A DNA stretch of 64,000 bases from Hylemonella gracilis str. Niagara R (GTDB taxonomy: Bacteria; Pseudomonadota; Gammaproteobacteria; Burkholderiales; Burkholderiaceae_C): assembly GCF_000600295.1 (NCBI RefSeq), contig NZ_JEMG01000001.1:2859278-2923277 (forward strand), read 5' to 3'. Both the position numbers and the translations under genes were made by a program. The notes below the pieces were generated by a model. It was not told where the DNA came from and did not search any database. It saw only the letters and a list, made by a program, of their open reading frames with translations. Of the stretch, positions 16,758 through 26,400 are shown in pieces. How positions within the stretch are numbered: position 1 is the first letter of the stretch; the number at the start of each line of letters is the position of its first letter.

Positions 16758-18171
16758 GACCCATGCACAGATGGCATCCGCGACCTTGCGCCGGCCGCTG
16801 CAGCACGCGGCGCTGGGCCGAGACAACCTGCTCAGCGTGGTGGAGTCCCTGCTCTCGCCCTTCGCCCTGATCTTCTCGCTCTGGCTGGTCTGCTGGTACG
16901 TGGAAGGAACGCTTTCCGCGCCTTACCTGATCCTGTCCGTTCTGGTCTTTGCGCTGAACTTTCCTGGACAAGCGCGTCTGCAATCCACGCCCCGGCAGCT
17001 GCTGATCGACATCGGTCTGCATTGGCTCTGGATCTTCGGCCTGCTGATGCTCACCGGTTACGCCACGGGCTATATCCGGGAGTATTCGTGGAGCGCGCTC
17101 TGGACATGGGCCTGGGCGGCCCCGCTGACCGAGCTGATGGCCAGCATGGCGCTGCGGATCGTGGCCCCGGCGGTGCTGCGATTGCAAGGCCCCCCGCAAC
17201 GCGCCCTGATCGTGGGCATGAATGCGCAAGGCCTGGATTTCGCGGAAAAGATCAAGCGCTCGCGCTACTCCAGGATCGAACTCGCGGGGTTCGTGGACAG
17301 CCGCGGCGTCGAGCGGCTGCGGCCCGAGTCCACTCAGCTGGTGCTGGGCACCCTGGATGGTCTGGCCGGACTGGTGCAGTCCAGGCACATCCAGCGGATC
17401 TACCTGTCCTTGCCCATGGCCTCGCAGCCACGCATCCTGCAGATTCTGGATGCGCTCAAGGACACCACGGTGTCCATCTATTTCGTGCCCGACATGTTCG
17501 TCACGGACCTGATTCAGGCGCATACGGACACGGTCTGCGGCATGACGGTGATCTCGGTCTGCGAGACCCCGTTTACGGGCTTCCATGGCTTCGTCAAGCG
17601 CAGCAGCGACATCCTCTTCGCGTCGCTCATCCTGCTGCTGATCCTGCCACTGCTTGCCGCGATTGCCATCGCCATCAAGTGGAACTCGCCCGGCCCGGTG
17701 ATCTTCCGGCAGCGGCGTTACGGCCTCGATGGCGAAGAGATCGTGGTCTACAAATTCCGTTCAATGACCGTCACCGAGGATGGCGGCACGATCGCGCAGG
17801 CACGCAAGAACGATCCACGCATCACCAGAACCGGTGCCTTCCTGAGGAAAACCTCGCTGGATGAACTACCCCAGTTCATCAACGTGCTGCAGGGGCGTAT
17901 GAGCATCGTGGGCCCGCGCCCCCACGCGGTGGCGCACAACGAGCTGTACCGCAAGCTGATCAAGGGCTACATGGTGCGCCACAAGGTCAAGCCCGGCATC
18001 ACGGGCTGGGCCCAGATCAACGGCTACCGCGGCGAGACCGACACGCTGGAGAAGATGCAGGGGCGGGTCGATTTCGATCTGGACTACCTGCGCAACTGGT
18101 CCCTGCTGCTGGACGTCCTCATCATCCTCAAGACAGTCCGCCTGGTCTTGCAAGACCAGAAGGCCTACTGA
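16750..18171 (+). CDS. Undecaprenyl-phosphate sugar phosphotransferase (WcaJ-like priming enzyme)
   Basis: A 473-residue polyprenyl glycosylphosphotransferase. Four N-terminal membrane helices and a CoA-binding-like domain (RALIVGMNAQGLDFAEKI) precede a further helix at about 285-310 and the catalytic sugar transferase domain, with KFRSMTV, LDELPQFINVLQGRMSIVGP and KPGITGWAQINGYRG. It would transfer a hexose-1-phosphate to undecaprenyl phosphate in the inner membrane, starting the repeat unit. It overlaps epsA upstream and is one base from epsL downstream. The sugar is probably glucose by family, but this is inference. Confidence 0.93.
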   Translation: MSETHAQMASATLRRPLQHAALGRDNLLSVVESLLSPFALIFSLWLVCWYVEGTLSAPYLILSVLVFALNFPGQARLQSTPRQLLIDIGLHWLWIFGLLMLTGYATGYIREYSWSALWTWAWAAPLTELMASMALRIVAPAVLRLQGPPQRALIVGMNAQGLDFAEKIKRSRYSRIELAGFVDSRGVERLRPESTQLVLGTLDGLAGLVQSRHIQRIYLSLPMASQPRILQILDALKDTTVSIYFVPDMFVTDLIQAHTDTVCGMTVISVCETPFTGFHGFVKRSSDILFASLILLLILPLLAAIAIAIKWNSPGPVIFRQRRYGLDGEEIVVYKFRSMTVTEDGGTIAQARKNDPRITRTGAFLRKTSLDELPQFINVLQGRMSIVGPRPHAVAHNELYRKLIKGYMVRHKVKPGITGWAQINGYRGETDTLEKMQGRVDFDLDYLRNWSLLLDVLIILKTVRLVLQDQKAY

Positions 18172-18172
18172 C

Positions 18173-19381
18173 ATGAAAACCAGCACCCGCCGGATTCCGC
18201 TCGCGATGGCCTGGGCTCTGCTGGTGATGACACCCGTCGCGGCCGAGGAGGAAAAGAAGCTCCGGTTCACGCTGGGCTACGCCGTTCAGACGGACAGCAA
18301 TCTGTTCCGTCTTCCCGAGGATGCCGACACGATGGCCCTGCTCGGAACCCGCAGTGCTTCGGATCGGATCGACAGCACGAGCCTGGGCCTCAAGGTCCTG
18401 ACCCGGCAGGGGCTGCAGAGCCTGAAGCTGGAAGCCAGCGTGGTGGACTACAGATACAAAACATTCAGTCACCTGGATTTCACCGGCACGAACTACGACC
18501 TGACCTGGCTCTGGGCGCTCACCCCCCGACTCACCGGCAGCCTGAGCTCGGACCGCACGGAGACCCTCAACAGCTATACCGACTACCAGGGCTATTCCTC
18601 CCGCAATCAGCGCCTCGACACCCGCACGCAGTTCGACATCGCCTATGAAATCGACGGGCCCTGGCGTCTGCTGGCCGGCATCGCCCGGACCCGCCAGTCC
18701 AACCAGCAGGCGCTGGTCGCGGGCGGGGATTTCAGCAGCCAATCAGCCGAGATCGGCTTGCGCCGCGTCCATGCCTCGGGCAGCACCCTCAGCTACAGCC
18801 TGATCGCCTCGGAGGGACGCTACCTCAACCGCACCCTCTCAACCCAGGCCCTGCTGGACAGCCGCTACACCCAGACGGACAACGAACTGCGTTTCCATGG
18901 GGTGATGGGATCAGCCTCACAGCTCGACGCTTTCCTCAGCTACTTCGTCCGCGAACACCCCCACTTTCCGCAGCGCGACTTCAGCGGACTCAATGCCGGC
19001 GCCTCGCTCCACTGGGCCCTCTCGGGCAAGACGACGCTGGCCATGTCGTATGCGCGTGAACTGGGCGCCTACGCGACCAGCTACTCGAATTACAGCGAAA
19101 CGAACCGCATCACCCTGAGCCCCGTCTGGCTGATGAGCGTCAAGACCGAGCTGGGCCTGCGCCAGACCTGGACACAGGTCGATTTCCGGGATGCCCCGCC
19201 CGGAGGCAGCCCGAACGGCCGAAAAGACACCGGGCAGGACACCACCCTGTTCTTCAACTGGCACCCGCGCGAGCCATGGACGCTCATGGCCTCGCTGCAA
19301 AGACAGACCCGCAACTCCAGCATCGCTGGCCTGGACTACGTGAGCGACATGGCCTCGTTGTCCGCCCAATACAGCTTCTAG
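18173..19381 (+). CDS. epsL: Exopolysaccharide operon protein EpsL, outer-membrane beta-barrel-like
   Basis: A 402-residue exported protein with a signal peptide (cleavage near VAA) and many alternating aromatic/polar strands ending in AQYSF, typical of outer-membrane barrels. Its position between the priming transferase and EpsD matches the family TIGR03014 (EpsL) found in exosortase-B loci. It probably forms or supports an outer-membrane channel for the polymer, though direct biochemical evidence for the family is limited. Start at 18173 is one base after the previous stop. Confidence 0.85.
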   Translation: MKTSTRRIPLAMAWALLVMTPVAAEEEKKLRFTLGYAVQTDSNLFRLPEDADTMALLGTRSASDRIDSTSLGLKVLTRQGLQSLKLEASVVDYRYKTFSHLDFTGTNYDLTWLWALTPRLTGSLSSDRTETLNSYTDYQGYSSRNQRLDTRTQFDIAYEIDGPWRLLAGIARTRQSNQQALVAGGDFSSQSAEIGLRRVHASGSTLSYSLIASEGRYLNRTLSTQALLDSRYTQTDNELRFHGVMGSASQLDAFLSYFVREHPHFPQRDFSGLNAGASLHWALSGKTTLAMSYARELGAYATSYSNYSETNRITLSPVWLMSVKTELGLRQTWTQVDFRDAPPGGSPNGRKDTGQDTTLFFNWHPREPWTLMASLQRQTRNSSIAGLDYVSDMASLSAQYSF

Positions 19382-19391
19382 GGGAACCACC

Positions 19392-20348
19392 ATGCAGCCA
19401 CAAGCACTCCGATTCCGTTTTCTGCTGGCCACGCTCTGCTGCGCCAGCCTGGCAGGCTTATCGGCCTGCGGCGACAAGGACACACCCAAGGCCGCATCCC
19501 AGGTCGCGGCCAAGGTGGGTTCCGATGAGATTTCAGTCCATCAGATCAACCAGATCCTGAGCCAGACAAACACCCGCAACGCGTCACCACAGGAAATCTC
19601 GCTGATGGGGCGCGCCATCCTGGAAAGGCTGATCGACCAGCAGATCGCCGTCACCCAGGCGCTGGAAAAAAAGCTCAACCGCACGCCCGAGGTCGTGACG
19701 CAGCTCGAGGCCTCGCGCCGGGAGATTCTGGCCAGCGCCTATCTGCGGCAGGTCACCAGCAACATTCCCCCGCCGACCGATGAGGAGATTCGGGCCTATT
19801 TCAACACGCACCCGCAGCTCTTCTCACGGCGCCGCGTGTTCAGGGTGCAGGAGATCGTGACCGCGCCCACGCCAGGATTGGCCGAACAGCTCGCAGCTTT
19901 CACGAAAATTGACAAACCGGTGGAAGTGGCCTCGGCCTGGCTCAAGGCCCGCAACATTCCCCACACCGGCGGCAGCGCCACGCGCTCGGCCGAGCAGATC
20001 CCCCTGGACATCCTGCCCGCCATCCACGCCATGACGGATGGCCAGGCCATCGTTCTGACCTCGGAGAGCACGCTGACGCTGTTGCAACTGCTGGCCTCCC
20101 AGTCCATTCCCGTCAGCGAAACCGTCGCCTTTCCACGCATCGCCCAGTTCCTGAGCAATCAACGCATCACTGAGGCCGTGACACGCGATCTGCAGGAACT
20201 GCGCTCGTCCACCAAGGTGGTCTACGTGGGCGAATTTTCACAACCCGCGGCGACCGAGCAGCCACCGTCCCTCCCTGAGCAACGCCCCAGCGCCAGCACC
20301 GAGACCCCTCGCACAGCCCTCGACAAGGGCGTTGCCGGACTCAAGTGA
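19392..20348 (+). CDS. epsD: EpsD family lipoprotein, SurA/parvulin-like
   Basis: A 318-residue protein with a lipoprotein signal peptide ending in LAGLSAC, so the Cys would be lipidated. A SurA-like N-terminal helical region (ISVHQINQIL, ILERLIDQQIAVTQALEKKL) is followed by a degenerate peptidyl-prolyl isomerase-like region around YFNTHPQLFSRRRVFRVQEI. This matches the EpsD family (TIGR02925). It may act as a periplasmic chaperone for export components; isomerase activity is doubtful because the parvulin active-site pattern is not obvious. The last 45 residues are Pro/Ser-rich and low complexity. Confidence 0.84.
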   Translation: MQPQALRFRFLLATLCCASLAGLSACGDKDTPKAASQVAAKVGSDEISVHQINQILSQTNTRNASPQEISLMGRAILERLIDQQIAVTQALEKKLNRTPEVVTQLEASRREILASAYLRQVTSNIPPPTDEEIRAYFNTHPQLFSRRRVFRVQEIVTAPTPGLAEQLAAFTKIDKPVEVASAWLKARNIPHTGGSATRSAEQIPLDILPAIHAMTDGQAIVLTSESTLTLLQLLASQSIPVSETVAFPRIAQFLSNQRITEAVTRDLQELRSSTKVVYVGEFSQPAATEQPPSLPEQRPSASTETPRTALDKGVAGLK

Positions 20349-20412
20349 GACGGTCGTCAACAGGGTCAAGCGCACATCCCTTATCACCACCCGCCCCATG
20401 GAGGTCATCGCC

Positions 20413-21237
20413 ATGATCAACCGCACGTCCAGGATCCACCCAGGCATGGTCGCCGTCATCGCCGGTCTGCTCCTCTTCTTCGCCGCCCGGGCCTCGTGGG
20501 CCCTGACCCTACCCGACTATCCCTTGGGGGCGGGCGACACGATCCGGATCCAGGTCTTCCTGAACCCGGACCTGACGCTGGAAACCCGGGTCTCCGAAAA
20601 TGGCTTCATCACCTACCCGCTGATCGGCTCGCTGCAAGTGGGGGGACTCTCCATCTCGCAGGCGGAGAAAAAGATCGCCGATGCCTTGCAGGGCGGTGGT
20701 TTCCTGAAGAAACCGCAGGTCAACCTGACGTTGCTGCAGATCCGCGGCAACCAGGTCTCGGTGCTGGGGCAGGTGGTGCGTCCGGGGCGGTTTCCGCTGG
20801 AGACCGTGAACACCCGGGTCAGTGACATGCTGGCCAGCGCGGGCGGGGCCATGGCCACGGGCGATGACACCGTCATCGTGACGGGTCAGCGCAACGGCAA
20901 GCCTTTTTCCAAGACCATCGACATCCCCTCGATCTTCATCGACGAGAGCCGTGACACCAACATCGTGCTGCAGGGCGGCGACACGATCTACGTGCACCGC
21001 GCATCGGTCTTCTACATCTACGGCGAAGCGCAGAAATCGGGCGCCTACCGCATTGAACGCGACATGACGATCATGCAGGCGCTTGCGCAAGGCGGCGGCG
21101 TCACCAGCCGAGGCAGTGAACGCCGCTTGCGGCTGCATCGCAAGTTCCCCGACGGAAAAATCCAGGAGATCGAGCCAGCGCTGACGGATCTGGTGATGCC
21201 CAACGACGTCCTGTTCATCAAGGAAAGCATCTTCTGA
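20413..21237 (+). CDS. epsE: Polysaccharide export protein EpsE (Wza-like)
   Basis: A 274-residue outer-membrane polysaccharide export (OPX) protein. A signal peptide precedes the export domain start YPLGAGDTIRIQVFLNPDLT, a first SLBB domain (ISQAEKKIADAL, VSVLGQVVRPGRFPLE), and a second soluble-ligand-binding-like domain around FYIYGEAQKSGAYRIERDMT. It should form the periplasmic/outer-membrane gate of the exporter with EpsF and EpsG. Start at 20413 is favoured by GGAGG eight bases upstream; 20398 is an alternative. There is no lipobox Cys, unlike classical Wza, so a different anchoring is likely. Confidence 0.92.
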   Translation: MINRTSRIHPGMVAVIAGLLLFFAARASWALTLPDYPLGAGDTIRIQVFLNPDLTLETRVSENGFITYPLIGSLQVGGLSISQAEKKIADALQGGGFLKKPQVNLTLLQIRGNQVSVLGQVVRPGRFPLETVNTRVSDMLASAGGAMATGDDTVIVTGQRNGKPFSKTIDIPSIFIDESRDTNIVLQGGDTIYVHRASVFYIYGEAQKSGAYRIERDMTIMQALAQGGGVTSRGSERRLRLHRKFPDGKIQEIEPALTDLVMPNDVLFIKESIF

Positions 21238-21239
21238 TC

Positions 21240-22616
21240 ATGAACATCCAACAATTTTTCCTGATCCTGCGCGCGCGCTGGCGCGTTGCCTTGCTGGTGC
21301 TGCTGGCCACGGTGGCCATCACCGTCCTGGCCAGTCTGTGGATGGCACGGCAATACACCGCCAGCGCGGCCTTGGTGCTCGATGTCAAATCGCCGGACCC
21401 GGTCAGCGGTCTTGTCCTCCAGGGCATGGTGGCACCGGGTTACATGGCGACCCAGATCGACATCATCAACAGCGACCGGGTCGCCAAGGCCGTCGTCAAG
21501 CTGCTGCACCTGGATGAGGGAACGGCGGTGAGGCAGCAGTGGCTGTCCAACACGCAGGGCAAGGGCCAGTTGAGCGACTGGCTGGCCTCCCTGCTGCAGA
21601 ACAAGCTCGACGTGAAGCCCGCGCGCGAGAGCAATGTCATCAACATCAACTACACGGGCACCGACCCGGATTTCGCGGCCGCCGTCGCCAACGCTTTTGC
21701 GCAGGCCTACATCGACGTGAACCTGGACTTGCGCCTGGCCCCGGCCCGCCAGTACGCCGCCTTCTTCAGCGAGCAGACACAGGCCGCGCGCGAGAAACTC
21801 GAAACCGCGCAGAAAGCGTTGTCGAGCTACCTGCAGAGCAACGGCATCACCTCGGCGGACGAGCGCGTTGATTTCGAGACATCCAAGCTGAACGAAACCT
21901 CCAGCCAGCTCACGGGCGTGCAAGGGATGACCACGGACAGCCAGAGCAAGCGTGCCCAGGCCCAGTCGGACACGGTGGCCGAGGTCATGCAGAGCCCCCT
22001 CATCAACGGCATGAAGGCGGACATTGCGCGCATGCAATCCAGGATCTCGGAAAGCAGCGTGAACCTCGGTAGCAACCATCCGCAGACCTTGCGCGCTGAG
22101 TCCGAGCTCAACTCGCTCAAGGCCCAGCTGGATGCGGAGACGAAAAAAATTAGCGCCTCCATCGAAACGACCTACCAGGTCGGCAAAAGACGCGAGCACG
22201 AGTTGCAGGGTGCGCTGGCCACGCAAAAGTCGCGTGTGCTGATCCTGAACAAGCAGCGTGACGAGCTGAACGTGCTGCGGCGTGACATCGAGTCCGCCCA
22301 GCGTGCCTTCGAGATGGTGAGCCTGCGGGCATCGCAGACGAACATCGAAAGCCGCGCCACCCAGACCAATATCTCCGTGCTCAATTCGGCCGTGGCCCCC
22401 AACGCGCCGTCCAAGCCCCGGCTCCTGATCAACACCATCGTCTCCATCTTCCTGGGCATCTTGCTGGGCGTTGCCGTCGCGCTCATGCTGGAACTCGCCA
22501 ACCGCCGCGTCCGAACCACGGACGATCTTCTGGAGCTGTTGAAGATGCCCCTGCTCGGCTCGGTCAGCGCCGCCTCCGGCCGGCTGCCCTACACCCCCAC
22601 TGGAGCACGCGCATGA
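21240..22616 (+). CDS. epsF: Chain length determinant protein EpsF (Wzz/PCP family)
   Basis: A 458-residue inner-membrane polysaccharide co-polymerase. Two transmembrane helices flank a long periplasmic coiled region: residues about 15-35 and about 400-425 (LLINTIVSIFLGILLGVAVA). The Pro-rich motif before the second helix (VAPNAPSKPRLL) is typical. It fits TIGR03017 (EpsF). Together with EpsG it regulates polymer length and export. It overlaps epsG by four bases (ATGA), implying coupled translation. Confidence 0.93.
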   Translation: MNIQQFFLILRARWRVALLVLLATVAITVLASLWMARQYTASAALVLDVKSPDPVSGLVLQGMVAPGYMATQIDIINSDRVAKAVVKLLHLDEGTAVRQQWLSNTQGKGQLSDWLASLLQNKLDVKPARESNVININYTGTDPDFAAAVANAFAQAYIDVNLDLRLAPARQYAAFFSEQTQAAREKLETAQKALSSYLQSNGITSADERVDFETSKLNETSSQLTGVQGMTTDSQSKRAQAQSDTVAEVMQSPLINGMKADIARMQSRISESSVNLGSNHPQTLRAESELNSLKAQLDAETKKISASIETTYQVGKRREHELQGALATQKSRVLILNKQRDELNVLRRDIESAQRAFEMVSLRASQTNIESRATQTNISVLNSAVAPNAPSKPRLLINTIVSIFLGILLGVAVALMLELANRRVRTTDDLLELLKMPLLGSVSAASGRLPYTPTGARA

Positions 22617-23503
22617 ACCTGCCCGCCTTGATCTATGGCCAGCCGAACCCGCCTCAGGGCGAGGAAAGAAGAATCGGCGAGATACTGGTGGCGCACGGTC
22701 GCCTCAGCCCGCAGGACGCCGCGCGCGTCATCAACCGGCAGAAGCTCGACCAGCGCCCCTTTGGTGAAGTGGCCCTTGAACTCAAGGTGATCTCCCGAAG
22801 CGACATTGAATTCGCCCTGTCCAAGCAATTCGACTACCCTTACCTGATCGACAAGGACACCAGCCTCAGCGCCGACCTGATCGCCGCCTACCAGCCCTTC
22901 AGCCAGGCCGGCGAGAACCTCCGCGCCGTGCGCAGCCAACTCATGCTGCGCTGGTTCAACAACGACGCCCAGCGCAAGGTGCTGGCGGTGGTCAGCCCGG
23001 GGCAAGGCGATGGCCGCAGCTTCATCGCCGCCAACCTGGCGATCGTCTTCGCGCAGCATGGCGAGCGCACCCTGCTGATCGATGGCGATCTACGTTCACC
23101 TCGGGCACGAGGCCAGCACGCCCTCTTCAAGCTGACCGGCGGCACGGGGCTGTCGGCCATCCTGGCCGGCCGCGCGGGCATGGAAGTGGCCCAGGCCGTG
23201 CCCGGCCTGCCGGGCCTGGTCGTCCTGCCGGCCGGCGCCATCCCGCCGAATCCGCAGGAGCTGCTGGGCCGCATGAGTTTCCCACGGCTCCTGACGGATG
23301 TGAGCGATGCCTTCGATGTCATCCTGATCGACACGCCCAGCGGCATGCAGTACGCCGACGCGGAGATCATCGCCTCGCGGGCGGGCGCCGCCATGATGGT
23401 CACGCGTCGCAACCAGAGCCTGCTGCCCGACGCGGCCCTGCTGGCGCGCCGACTGCGCGACGACGACGTGGCCCTGGTGGGAGCGGTGCTCAATGACGCC
23501 TGA
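22613..23503 (+). CDS. epsG: Chain length determinant tyrosine kinase-like protein EpsG
   Basis: A 296-residue protein. An N-terminal module resembling a GspE-type N-terminal domain (GEERRIGEILVAHGRLSPQD) precedes a BY-kinase/MinD-like ATPase domain. The Walker A reads SPGQGDGRSFIAANLA, with Arg instead of the usual Lys in GKS, Walker A' is LLIDGDLRSPR, and Walker B is VILIDTPSG. This matches the EpsG family (TIGR03029). It would act with EpsF at the inner membrane. The C-terminus lacks an obvious Tyr cluster, so classical autophosphorylation is uncertain. It overlaps xrtB by 11 bases. Confidence 0.9.
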   Translation: MNLPALIYGQPNPPQGEERRIGEILVAHGRLSPQDAARVINRQKLDQRPFGEVALELKVISRSDIEFALSKQFDYPYLIDKDTSLSADLIAAYQPFSQAGENLRAVRSQLMLRWFNNDAQRKVLAVVSPGQGDGRSFIAANLAIVFAQHGERTLLIDGDLRSPRARGQHALFKLTGGTGLSAILAGRAGMEVAQAVPGLPGLVVLPAGAIPPNPQELLGRMSFPRLLTDVSDAFDVILIDTPSGMQYADAEIIASRAGAAMMVTRRNQSLLPDAALLARRLRDDDVALVGAVLNDA

Positions 23504-24413
23504 CCCCTCCACATCCCACGCGAGGCCCCAGGCCACGCCCTTGCCCCTGTGGGACCAGGGCTTGCGCCTGTGGCTGCCCCTGCTCAGCGGATTGGCCTTG
23601 CTGTACGTGCCCAGCCTGGTCGACCTGCTGCGGGGCGTGTGGAGCACCGATGCGCAAATGCACGGACCGATCGTGCTGAGCATTTCGCTGTGGCTGATGT
23701 ACCGGAACTGGCCGCGCATGGAGGAAATGGCCCTCGGCCAGGGCGCCAGCCCCTGGGGGTGGCCAGTTCTGGTCTTTGGTCTGCTGCTCTATGCGCTGGG
23801 GCGGTCCCAGGACATCCTCTTTTTCGAGATCGGTTCCTTCATCTGGCTGCTGGCCGGCCTCTTGCTGCTGCTACGCGGTGGCGCGGCGCTCAAGGTCCAG
23901 TGGTTCGCGCTTTTTTTCATGCTGTTCATGGTTCCCCTGCCCGCCGTCGTGGTGGACACGGTGACCATGCCCATGAAGATGGCCGTGTCCTACGTCGCCG
24001 AAAGCGTGCTTTTCTGGGTCGGTTATCCGATCGGGCGCAGCGGCATCATCCTCCAGATCGGCCAGTACAAGATGCTGGTCGCCGATGCCTGCGCGGGTCT
24101 GCACACGCTGCTGACCCTGGAAGCGCTGGGCCTGCTGTACCTGAACCTGGTCCGGCACAACTCGGCGTTCCGCAACATCACCCTGGCGTTGCTGATCATT
24201 CCCATCTCGTTCACGGCCAACGTCATCCGCGTGATCACCCTCAGCCTGATCACCTTCCATTTCGGCGATGACGCCGGCCAGGGTTTCCTGCATGGTTTCG
24301 CCGGCATGGTGCTCTTCCTCAGCGCGCTGATGCTCATCCTGCTGGCCGACACGGTGTTGCAGCAGGGCGTCGCATGGCGGCACAAGCGCCGGCGGAACGC
24401 CGCAAGGGATTGA
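23493..24413 (+). CDS. xrtB: Exosortase B
   Basis: A 306-residue polytopic membrane protein, the transpeptidase-like enzyme that recognises PEP-CTERM tails. Catalytic residues are visible: Cys at about 200 (ADACAGLHT), Arg at about 246 (TANVIRVITL) and His at about 267 (LHGFAGM). About eight hydrophobic helices surround them. Its place between epsG and epsI matches the XrtB subtype (TIGR03113). It begins inside the end of epsG. A plausible substrate is encoded at 13822. Confidence 0.95.
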   Translation: MTPDPSTSHARPQATPLPLWDQGLRLWLPLLSGLALLYVPSLVDLLRGVWSTDAQMHGPIVLSISLWLMYRNWPRMEEMALGQGASPWGWPVLVFGLLLYALGRSQDILFFEIGSFIWLLAGLLLLLRGGAALKVQWFALFFMLFMVPLPAVVVDTVTMPMKMAVSYVAESVLFWVGYPIGRSGIILQIGQYKMLVADACAGLHTLLTLEALGLLYLNLVRHNSAFRNITLALLIIPISFTANVIRVITLSLITFHFGDDAGQGFLHGFAGMVLFLSALMLILLADTVLQQGVAWRHKRRRNAARD

Positions 24414-24417
24414 TGCC

Positions 24418-25095
24418 ATGCAACGCCCGATCCGAAATCTGACCCTGCTGGGACTCATGCTCAGCACAGCCGCCCTGACGTTCTGGATGCATCCCCGCCA
24501 GTTGCTGGCGGACACCCGCCCAGCCATGGATCTGGCATCCATGGTGCCCGCCGCATTCGGCGAGTGGGTCGAATTACCGAACGCCACGGCCCAGATCATT
24601 GACCCGCAACTGCAGCAATCCCTGGAAAATCTCTACAGCCAGACGCTCTCGCGCACCTACGCCAACCGCCAGGGTTATCGTGTCATGCTGTCCATGGTCT
24701 ACGGCAAGACTCAACGCGGCAGCCAGCAACTGCACCACCCGGAAATCTGTTATCCAGCCCAGGGCTTCCAGGTGCTCAGCAACCGGACGGCGGAGTTGGA
24801 CACACCGTACGGCGTCATCCCGGTACGTCGCCTGGAAACCCGACTCAGCGCGGCGCGGGTCGAACCCGTCACCTACTGGGCCCTGGTGGGCGAAGAGGTT
24901 GTTCTGGGCAGCGTGCGCCGCAAGCTGGTCGAGATGCGCCATGGGGTCCGCGGCTACACCGTGGATGGACTGCTTTTCAGGGTCTCCAGCGTGGACATCG
25001 TCTCCGCCCGCGCCTTTGATTTGCAGGACCGGTTCGTCTCGCAACTGATGGTGGCCATCTCCCGCGATGACCGCCTCCGGCTGGCAGGTCTCTGA
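24418..25095 (+). CDS. epsI: Exosortase-associated protein EpsI
   Basis: A 225-residue protein with an N-terminal membrane anchor followed by a periplasmic domain carrying the family-typical QLHHPEICYPAQGFQVL segment with a conserved His and Cys. It begins four bases after xrtB, and EpsI (TIGR02914) is usually fused to or next to exosortases. Its biochemical role is not settled; it is thought to assist the exosortase or polysaccharide export. Confidence 0.9.
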   Translation: MQRPIRNLTLLGLMLSTAALTFWMHPRQLLADTRPAMDLASMVPAAFGEWVELPNATAQIIDPQLQQSLENLYSQTLSRTYANRQGYRVMLSMVYGKTQRGSQQLHHPEICYPAQGFQVLSNRTAELDTPYGVIPVRRLETRLSAARVEPVTYWALVGEEVVLGSVRRKLVEMRHGVRGYTVDGLLFRVSSVDIVSARAFDLQDRFVSQLMVAISRDDRLRLAGL

Positions 25096-25116
25096 GCGCA
25101 TCCGTCCATCCGCGCC

Positions 25117-26400
25117 ATGAACCAGCCCTTGCCTTCCGCCCAGACCACCTCCGAGGCGCCGGACTACCCGGCACGCTGGGTTGCCTTCATCCTGATCGCC
25201 AGCGTTTGTTATCTGGCGGTCCTGAGCTTTCTGAACGCGCGAGGCCTCCTAGTCAGCCCCCTGCTGGTGGCCGGCGTTGAAGCCCTGCTTTACCTGGCCT
25301 GCCTGAGCGCCCTGGTCCGACGCCTGCCCCTGTCCACGCTCGCCTTCTCCTTTGCCGTCTTTTCCTGGGTCATGCTCACCTGGCTGATCCGCCAGAGTCC
25401 CGATCTCAAGGGCCTGCGGGACCTGCTCATTCCCATCCTCTTCCTCAGCCTGGGACGGCAGGTCGCGGATGTGACGTTCGCCGACCGGCAACTGAAAACG
25501 ATCGTGACCCTTCTGGTCGCGCTGGGCCTGTTCGAGGCGCTGCTCACGACGACCTACAGCCAGCTCTTCAACACCTTTTCCTTCTACGTCAACCTGGGCG
25601 GCATCCGCGAAAGCGCCGCCATGTTCGAGGGCCAGTTGCTGACCCTCAACGGCTTTCGCCCCGAAGGCATCGGCCGCACCATCCTGCCTTCCGTGCTGGG
25701 CGCCCATCGCACGTCCTCCGCGATGATGGAGCCGGTGTCCCTCGGGAATTTTGGCGTGATCCTGCTGGCCTGGGGCCTGAGCAAGTCGGGCGCCGAAATG
25801 CGCCGGTTCCCGGCATGGTTGCTGAGCGCGGCCCTGCTGATCGCCCTGTCCGATTCACGCTTGGGACTGACCCTGAGTGTCGTCCTGATCGGCGCCCGAA
25901 TGCTGCCCTTGCCGATGCTGCGCAGGTTCTCCCCCTTCATCCCGTTTTTGATCTTCGCCGCGGTGCTCGGCCTGGCCTTCTTCTGGCCCAGCACGGGCGA
26001 CCACCTGCTTGGCCGGATCAGCCTGAGCGGCCAGGCGCTGTTGAACTTTGACGGTCGCATGCTGCTGGGCCTGCAGGGCCCGCTGCCGAACTTCGGTGAC
26101 ATGGGTTTTGCCTACGTCATCTCGCGTTTCGGCATCCCGCTGTGCCTCGTCCTGATCCTGGTGATGTTCACGCTGCCCATGGGCGATCTGCGCGGCGAAC
26201 GGTTCCGGATCCTGATCGTGCTCTACATCTTCGCCAACCTCGCCGTCAGCGGCACCTCCGTCTTCGCCCTGAAGACGGCGGGCCTGATGTGGTTCCTGTT
26301 CGGCGTGCTCAGTGCCGCACGCCCCCTGAAAGACACCATGCCCGAAGCCCCCATGACCGACCTCGCGCCACCCCTCCATGCCGTGAGCACGCCGACATGA
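25117..26400 (+). CDS. Polysaccharide polymerase-like membrane protein (Wzy/O-antigen ligase type)
   Basis: A 427-residue protein with roughly ten to eleven hydrophobic helices and one larger loop at about residues 160-205, between STYSQ-type and SAMMEPVSLGNFG segments. The topology and the HRTSSAMMEPVSLGNFG stretch resemble Wzy-type polymerases. In this locus it is the only polymerase candidate, which supports a role in joining repeat units in the periplasm. Sequence divergence in this class is high, so the call relies on topology and context. It overlaps the following glycosyltransferase (ATGA). Confidence 0.78.
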   Translation: MNQPLPSAQTTSEAPDYPARWVAFILIASVCYLAVLSFLNARGLLVSPLLVAGVEALLYLACLSALVRRLPLSTLAFSFAVFSWVMLTWLIRQSPDLKGLRDLLIPILFLSLGRQVADVTFADRQLKTIVTLLVALGLFEALLTTTYSQLFNTFSFYVNLGGIRESAAMFEGQLLTLNGFRPEGIGRTILPSVLGAHRTSSAMMEPVSLGNFGVILLAWGLSKSGAEMRRFPAWLLSAALLIALSDSRLGLTLSVVLIGARMLPLPMLRRFSPFIPFLIFAAVLGLAFFWPSTGDHLLGRISLSGQALLNFDGRMLLGLQGPLPNFGDMGFAYVISRFGIPLCLVLILVMFTLPMGDLRGERFRILIVLYIFANLAVSGTSVFALKTAGLMWFLFGVLSAARPLKDTMPEAPMTDLAPPLHAVSTPT

